From assembly GCF_009908265.2 (NCBI RefSeq), contig NZ_JAAATX020000006.1, forward strand, positions 221,899-285,898: DNA of 64,000 bases, given 5' to 3'. This stretch comes from Paragemmobacter amnigenus (GTDB taxonomy: Bacteria > Pseudomonadota > Alphaproteobacteria > Rhodobacterales > Rhodobacteraceae). The notes beneath the pieces were generated by a model. It made no database searches, was not told where the DNA came from, and worked only from the letters and a program-made list of their open reading frames with translations. Shown here piece by piece: positions 61,107-64,000 of this stretch. Positions within the stretch are counted from its first letter, which is position 1. Every line of letters begins with the position of its first letter. The translations under genes were made by a program, and so were the position numbers.

Positions 61107-62398
61107 GCCGCAAGCTGCCTTTCCCGAGCGCCCGAGCGCATCGCCTCGACCACATCCACCGCCGAGGCAAACCCGTCCTCGTGAAACCCGTTCCGCATCC
61201 ATGCGCCCGCGAACCACGTGTTCAGCGTGCCGTTCATCGCGCGAATGGTCCCCTGCGCCTCCAGCGCGGCCAGATCGTAGACGGGATGGTCGAAGGTGAC
61301 CATGTCATCGATCAGTTCCTCGCGGATACCGCCGTTGGAATTCAGCGTGACAAAGATCGGGTCGTCCTGCGGGATGGGTTGCAGCGAGTTCATCCAGTAG
61401 GTCAGGTCGATCTTGCCGCGCGCGCCGCCCTTGGGTTCGCAATAGACCCAGGACGACCAGCACTTGCGGTTCTTCGGCATGACCGACGGGTCGCGGTGCA
61501 GGATGGCGTGGTTGGGCTGATAGCGCACCGCGCCCAGCGCGGCCTTTTCCGCGGGCGTCGGATCGGCCAGCAGCGACAGCGTCACATCGGAATGGGTGGC
61601 AAAGACCACCTCGTCGAAACCTTCCCATTCCCCGCCGAAGCAGCGGATCATGACACCACCCGCCTCGCGCTTGACCCCCGCGACGGCGGCGCCCAGCCGG
61701 ATATCCACCCCGCGCGACTCCAGCGACGCCTGCAACCGGCGCACATATTCCACCGACCCGCCCTTCACCGTGTACCACTGGTGCTGCCCCTCGAAATCCA
61801 TCAGCCGGTGATTCTCGAAGAACCGCACGAGGGCGTGGGCCGGAAAGTCGAGGATGCCCATCGTCGGCGTCGACCAGATCGCGCCCGAGAAGGGGGTGAT
61901 GTAGTAATCGCGGAACCAGTCGCCGGTCCCCAGCGCCGCCAAGAGGTCACGGATCGTCATGCCGGGCTTCACCACGGTCGAGGCATGCTTGTTGAACCGC
62001 ATGATGTCGGTCAGCATCCCCAGAAAGCGCGGCGAGATCATGTTCTTGCGCTGCGCGAAGATCACGTCCAGCGAGGCAAGGCCGTATTCCACCCGCCCGC
62101 CATCCAGCGAGGCGCCAAAGCTCATGCTGCTTTCGACATAGGGCACGTCCAGCCTGTCGAACATCTTCAGCAGATGGGGATAGTTCACCTTGTTGAAGAC
62201 GATAAAGCCCGTATCCACCGGCTGGTCGCCCCGCTTGCCCGCCACGACGGTCCGCGCATGGCCACCCAGACGGCCCTCGGCCTCGAACAGGACGACGGTC
62301 TGGTCGTCGGCCAGAAGATGGGCTGCGGCCATGCCGGAGATGCCCCCCCCGATGACAGCGATACGACGGGGAACGGCACCAAGGGTCTCGAACGGCAT
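61103..62398 (-). CDS. FAD-dependent oxidoreductase (amine-oxidase family) of the sigma-E operon
   Basis: Protein of 431 residues with a Rossmann motif (IAVIGGGISGMAAAHLLADD), the GRLGGHARTV block and a second NAD/FAD segment at the C-terminus (TWFAGAWMRNGFHEDGFASAVDVVEAM). It is related to RSP_1091 of R. sphaeroides, a protein tied to furan fatty acid formation during singlet-oxygen stress; whether it desaturates or oxygenates the methylated fatty acid is not decidable from sequence. ATG 62398 has AGGAG upstream; a GTG at 62410 is alternative. First gene of the sigma-E operon. Confidence 0.88.
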   Translation of the reverse strand: MPFETLGAVPRRIAVIGGGISGMAAAHLLADDQTVVLFEAEGRLGGHARTVVAGKRGDQPVDTGFIVFNKVNYPHLLKMFDRLDVPYVESSMSFGASLDGGRVEYGLASLDVIFAQRKNMISPRFLGMLTDIMRFNKHASTVVKPGMTIRDLLAALGTGDWFRDYYITPFSGAIWSTPTMGILDFPAHALVRFFENHRLMDFEGQHQWYTVKGGSVEYVRRLQASLESRGVDIRLGAAVAGVKREAGGVMIRCFGGEWEGFDEVVFATHSDVTLSLLADPTPAEKAALGAVRYQPNHAILHRDPSVMPKNRKCWSSWVYCEPKGGARGKIDLTYWMNSLQPIPQDDPIFVTLNSNGGIREELIDDMVTFDHPVYDLAALEAQGTIRAMNGTLNTWFAGAWMRNGFHEDGFASAVDVVEAMRSGARERQLAA

Positions 62399-62429
62399 GA
62401 AGGGGGTCACTCCTGTTGGTCTTTGATTG

Positions 62430-62459
62430 CTTGTACGCGAAAGCGAAGGGTTTGGATCA
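62430..62459 (-). promoter_or_regulatory. Sigma-E (RpoE) promoter of the flavoprotein operon
   Basis: On the - strand TGATCC (62459-62454) and TACAAG (62435-62430) are 18 bases apart, the layout of R. sphaeroides RpoE promoters (TGATCC ... TAAGA type). Predicted start of transcription near 62424, some 25 bases before ATG 62398. Confidence 0.75.
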
Positions 62460-62528
62460 ACGTGTAAATTTTTTTGGACAGATGAAACTTGACATGTCTC
62501 TTTCGCGTATCATTTCGCAGCCTGTGTG

Positions 62529-62558
62529 TGATCCATCGGGCGTTCTGGGGCGTAAGAC
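62529..62558 (+). promoter_or_regulatory. Sigma-E (RpoE) promoter of rpoE-chrR
   Basis: TGATCC (62529-62534) and TAAGAC (62553-62558) are 18 bases apart, matching the autoregulated rpoE promoter of R. sphaeroides. It faces the promoter at 62430-62459, so both units should be induced together when ChrR releases RpoE. Confidence 0.8.
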
Positions 62559-62667
62559 CCCCATGATGTTCGATGCACGGCAGGCCGAAAAAACGGATGC
62601 GCCATCGTCCGCGCAGCAATATGCTGCGCCGGAACAAATGGTTAGACGCCGGAAGGATGGCCCCGTC

Positions 62668-63213
62668 GTGCAGGCGGATGATGTTGAGACGGATTGGGCG
62701 GCGCTCGTGCTTCGGGTGCGCGACCATCAGGACAAAGCGGCTTTTGCCGCATTGTTCAGGCATTTCGCCCCGCGGGTGAAAGCCTTCCTGATGAAGTCGG
62801 GCGCAGATGCCACGCTGGCCGAGGAATGTGCGCAGGATGTCATGGCAACGCTGTGGCAGAAGGCGAACCTTTTCGATCCGGCCCGCGCCTCTGTGGCGAC
62901 CTGGGTTTTCACCATCGCCCGCAATCGCCGGATCGACGCGCTTCGCAAGGCGCGCCGGCCCGAACCCGAAGAACTGCCCTGGGGGCCGGAGCCTGAACCC
63001 GATCAGGCCGAGGCGCTTGAGTCGCAGCAGGAAACAGACCGGCTGGGTGCCGCGCTTGCCCAGCTGCCCGACAAGCAGCGCGCCTTGATCGAACGGGCCT
63101 TCTACGGCGACCTCTCGCACAGTGAGATTGCCGCCGAAACGGGCCTTCCCCTGGGAACGATCAAGTCCCGGATAAGATTGGCGCTGGACCGATTGCGCCA
63201 GCAGATGAGTTGA
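62668..63213 (+). CDS. rpoE: ECF sigma factor RpoE (group 11)
   Basis: Protein of 181 residues that directs the singlet-oxygen response. Region 2 is AAFAALFRHFAPRVKAFLMKSGADATLAEECAQDVMATLW and TWVFTIARNRRIDALR; region 4 is LIERAFYGDLSHSEIAAETGLPLGTIKSRIRLALDRLR. GTG 62668 is preferred: GGAAGGA precedes it and the length before TDWAAL matches the R. sphaeroides protein. In-frame ATGs at 62563, 62566 and 62638 remain alternatives; the first pair lies at the predicted +1 of the sigma-E promoter. It lies directly before chrR. Confidence 0.92.
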   Translation: MQADDVETDWAALVLRVRDHQDKAAFAALFRHFAPRVKAFLMKSGADATLAEECAQDVMATLWQKANLFDPARASVATWVFTIARNRRIDALRKARRPEPEELPWGPEPEPDQAEALESQQETDRLGAALAQLPDKQRALIERAFYGDLSHSEIAAETGLPLGTIKSRIRLALDRLRQQMS

Positions 63214-63227
63214 AGGCGAGACGACGG

Positions 63228-63872
63228 ATGACCATCAGGCACCACCTTTCGGACCAGTTGTTGATGGCCTACGCGGCAGGCGAACTGTCCGAGGCGTTCA
63301 ATCTGGTCGTGGCGACCCACGTATCGCTCTGCGATGACTGCCGCGCGCAACTCGCCTCGTTCGAGGCGGTGGGCGGCGCGATGATCGAAACCACCGATGG
63401 GGCCGAGATGTCCGAGGCCAGCCTCGCCGCCTGTCTTGACCGCATCAGCGGCCTGTCGCAGGCCACCGCGCGCCAGCCGATCCGCCGCGCAGGCATCTTC
63501 CCCGCCCCGCTGGCCGATTACATCGGCGGCGGCGTGGACCGGGTGAAGTGGCGCAATCTGGGCATGGGCGTGCGTCAGGCGATCATCCCGACCTCCAAGG
63601 ATGCCTCTGCCCGCCTGCTCTATATCCCCGGCGGTCAGGCCGTGCCGGACCATGGCCACCGCGGGCTGGAACTGACGCTGGTGCTGCAAGGCGCCTTCCG
63701 CGATGAAACCGACCGCTTCGGTCCCGGCGACATCGAAATCGCGGACGAGGCGATGCAGCACACCCCCGTGGCCGAGGAAGGCGAGGTCTGCATCTGCCTT
63801 GCCGCCACCGATGCGCCGCTGAAATTCAACGCGATCATCCCGCGTCTGGCCCAGCCCTTCCTGCGGATCTAG
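63228..63872 (+). CDS. chrR: Anti-sigma factor ChrR (zinc, cupin domain)
   Basis: Protein of 214 residues that holds RpoE inactive until singlet oxygen appears. The zinc ligands of the anti-sigma domain are all present: His6, His31, Cys35 and Cys38 (VVATHVSLCDDC). The C-terminal cupin has His142, His144, Glu148 (DHGHRGLELTLVLQG) and His178, the second zinc site. ATG 63228 gives MTIRHHLS, the known N-terminus. It ends with the palindrome CTAG shared with the adjoining transposase stop, but its C-terminus looks complete (RLAQPFLRI). Confidence 0.93.
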   Translation: MTIRHHLSDQLLMAYAAGELSEAFNLVVATHVSLCDDCRAQLASFEAVGGAMIETTDGAEMSEASLAACLDRISGLSQATARQPIRRAGIFPAPLADYIGGGVDRVKWRNLGMGVRQAIIPTSKDASARLLYIPGGQAVPDHGHRGLELTLVLQGAFRDETDRFGPGDIEIADEAMQHTPVAEEGEVCICLAATDAPLKFNAIIPRLAQPFLRI

Positions 63873-64000
63873 ATGTGAGTTCTCAGAAGGTCATTCACCC
63901 TTGCGATTGGCGGGAGGCCGCCCAGTGCAGAATGTGGTCGTGACTGGTTGAACCAGTCAAGCCAGCGCGTGAGGTCGGCGTTTCGCGCTGCTGATGTTGG
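63869..64000 (-). CDS. IS481-family transposase, C-terminal part (cut by window edge)
   Basis: The - strand encodes 43 residues ending WLDWFNQSRPHSALGGLPPI ARVNDLLRTHI. The YN/FN-x-x-RPHSALGG-x-PP pattern is the C-terminus of IS481-type (DDE, integrase-core) transposases. Its stop TAG lies in a CTAG (63869-63872) that also supplies the chrR stop. CTAG is a known target of some IS481-family elements, so this may be the insertion boundary. The rest of the element lies outside the window. Confidence 0.85.
   Translation of the reverse strand, partial: PTSAARNADLTRWLDWFNQSRPHSALGGLPPIARVNDLLRTHI

Overview
The window is a 64 kb stretch of a high-GC alphaproteobacterial chromosome, almost certainly from the Rhodobacteraceae. 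This rests on the gene families seen: an NAD-linked molybdenum formate dehydrogenase in the order fdsG-fdsB-fdsA-fdhD-fdsD, a RpoE/ChrR singlet-oxygen pair with its divergent five-gene operon, an SdhAF4-type (DUF1674) protein, a TamA/TamB pair and an NDUFAF5-type protein. Coding density is high and many neighbouring genes share ATGA or TGATG start/stop overlaps. No rRNA, tRNA or CRISPR array was found. The only mobile DNA seen is the tail of an IS481-type transposase at the right edge.

Layout. 1-13.7 kb: end of an AEC transporter gene, a lytic-transglycosylase-like lipoprotein, lolA, dadA, a lysine-2,3-aminomutase/EpmB-like gene, ftsK, a class I aminotransferase, an amidase, a UbiH-like monooxygenase, and a Trm112-like / LON-domain / CnoX-like group. 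13.8-18.1 kb: an SGNH hydrolase and rfbCBDA (dTDP-L-rhamnose), then a 63-residue membrane protein. 18.3-24.2 kb: the fds formate dehydrogenase operon with an upstream dyad-rich control region. 24.4-27.4 kb: class IV aminotransferase, sulfotransferase-like protein and PhyH-type dioxygenase. 27.4-36 kb: argG, a glycine-rich secreted protein, ilvA, an Hpt / response-regulator-phosphatase pair, two Nudix genes, hslO and a CCA-adding enzyme. 36-41 kb: a paired ABC exporter and an RNA m5U-type methyltransferase. 41-48.9 kb: two L,D-transpeptidases, a CAP lipoprotein, a 59-residue envelope peptide, hemH, an NDUFAF5-like protein, comF, grxC, a nitrilase-family gene, a MarR regulator and a BrkB-family membrane protein. 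48.9-57.7 kb: tamB/tamA, rbfA, dapB, a small secreted protein, an SdhAF4-like gene and rsmB. 57.8-63.9 kb: the sigma-E locus, with rpoE-chrR on the right and the operon of flavoprotein, DUF1365, MFS, DUF3833 and SDR genes transcribed leftward from a facing sigma-E promoter.

The most unusual signals are non-coding. An interspersed element built on a 12-bp period occurs three times in intergenic DNA (about 3.6, 18.1 and 25.4 kb). Several gaps between genes are filled by two to four adjacent perfect hairpins (18.25, 47.8, 56.1 and 57.75 kb). Three 11-bp tandem repeats precede the aminomutase gene, and a triple dyad lies before fdsG. The most interesting protein associations are the adjacent aminotransferase and sulfotransferase-like genes, the HptB/HsbR-like signalling pair, and the sigma-E regulon. 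All coordinates, starts and alignments were worked out by eye. Family names come from motif recognition, not from database searches.
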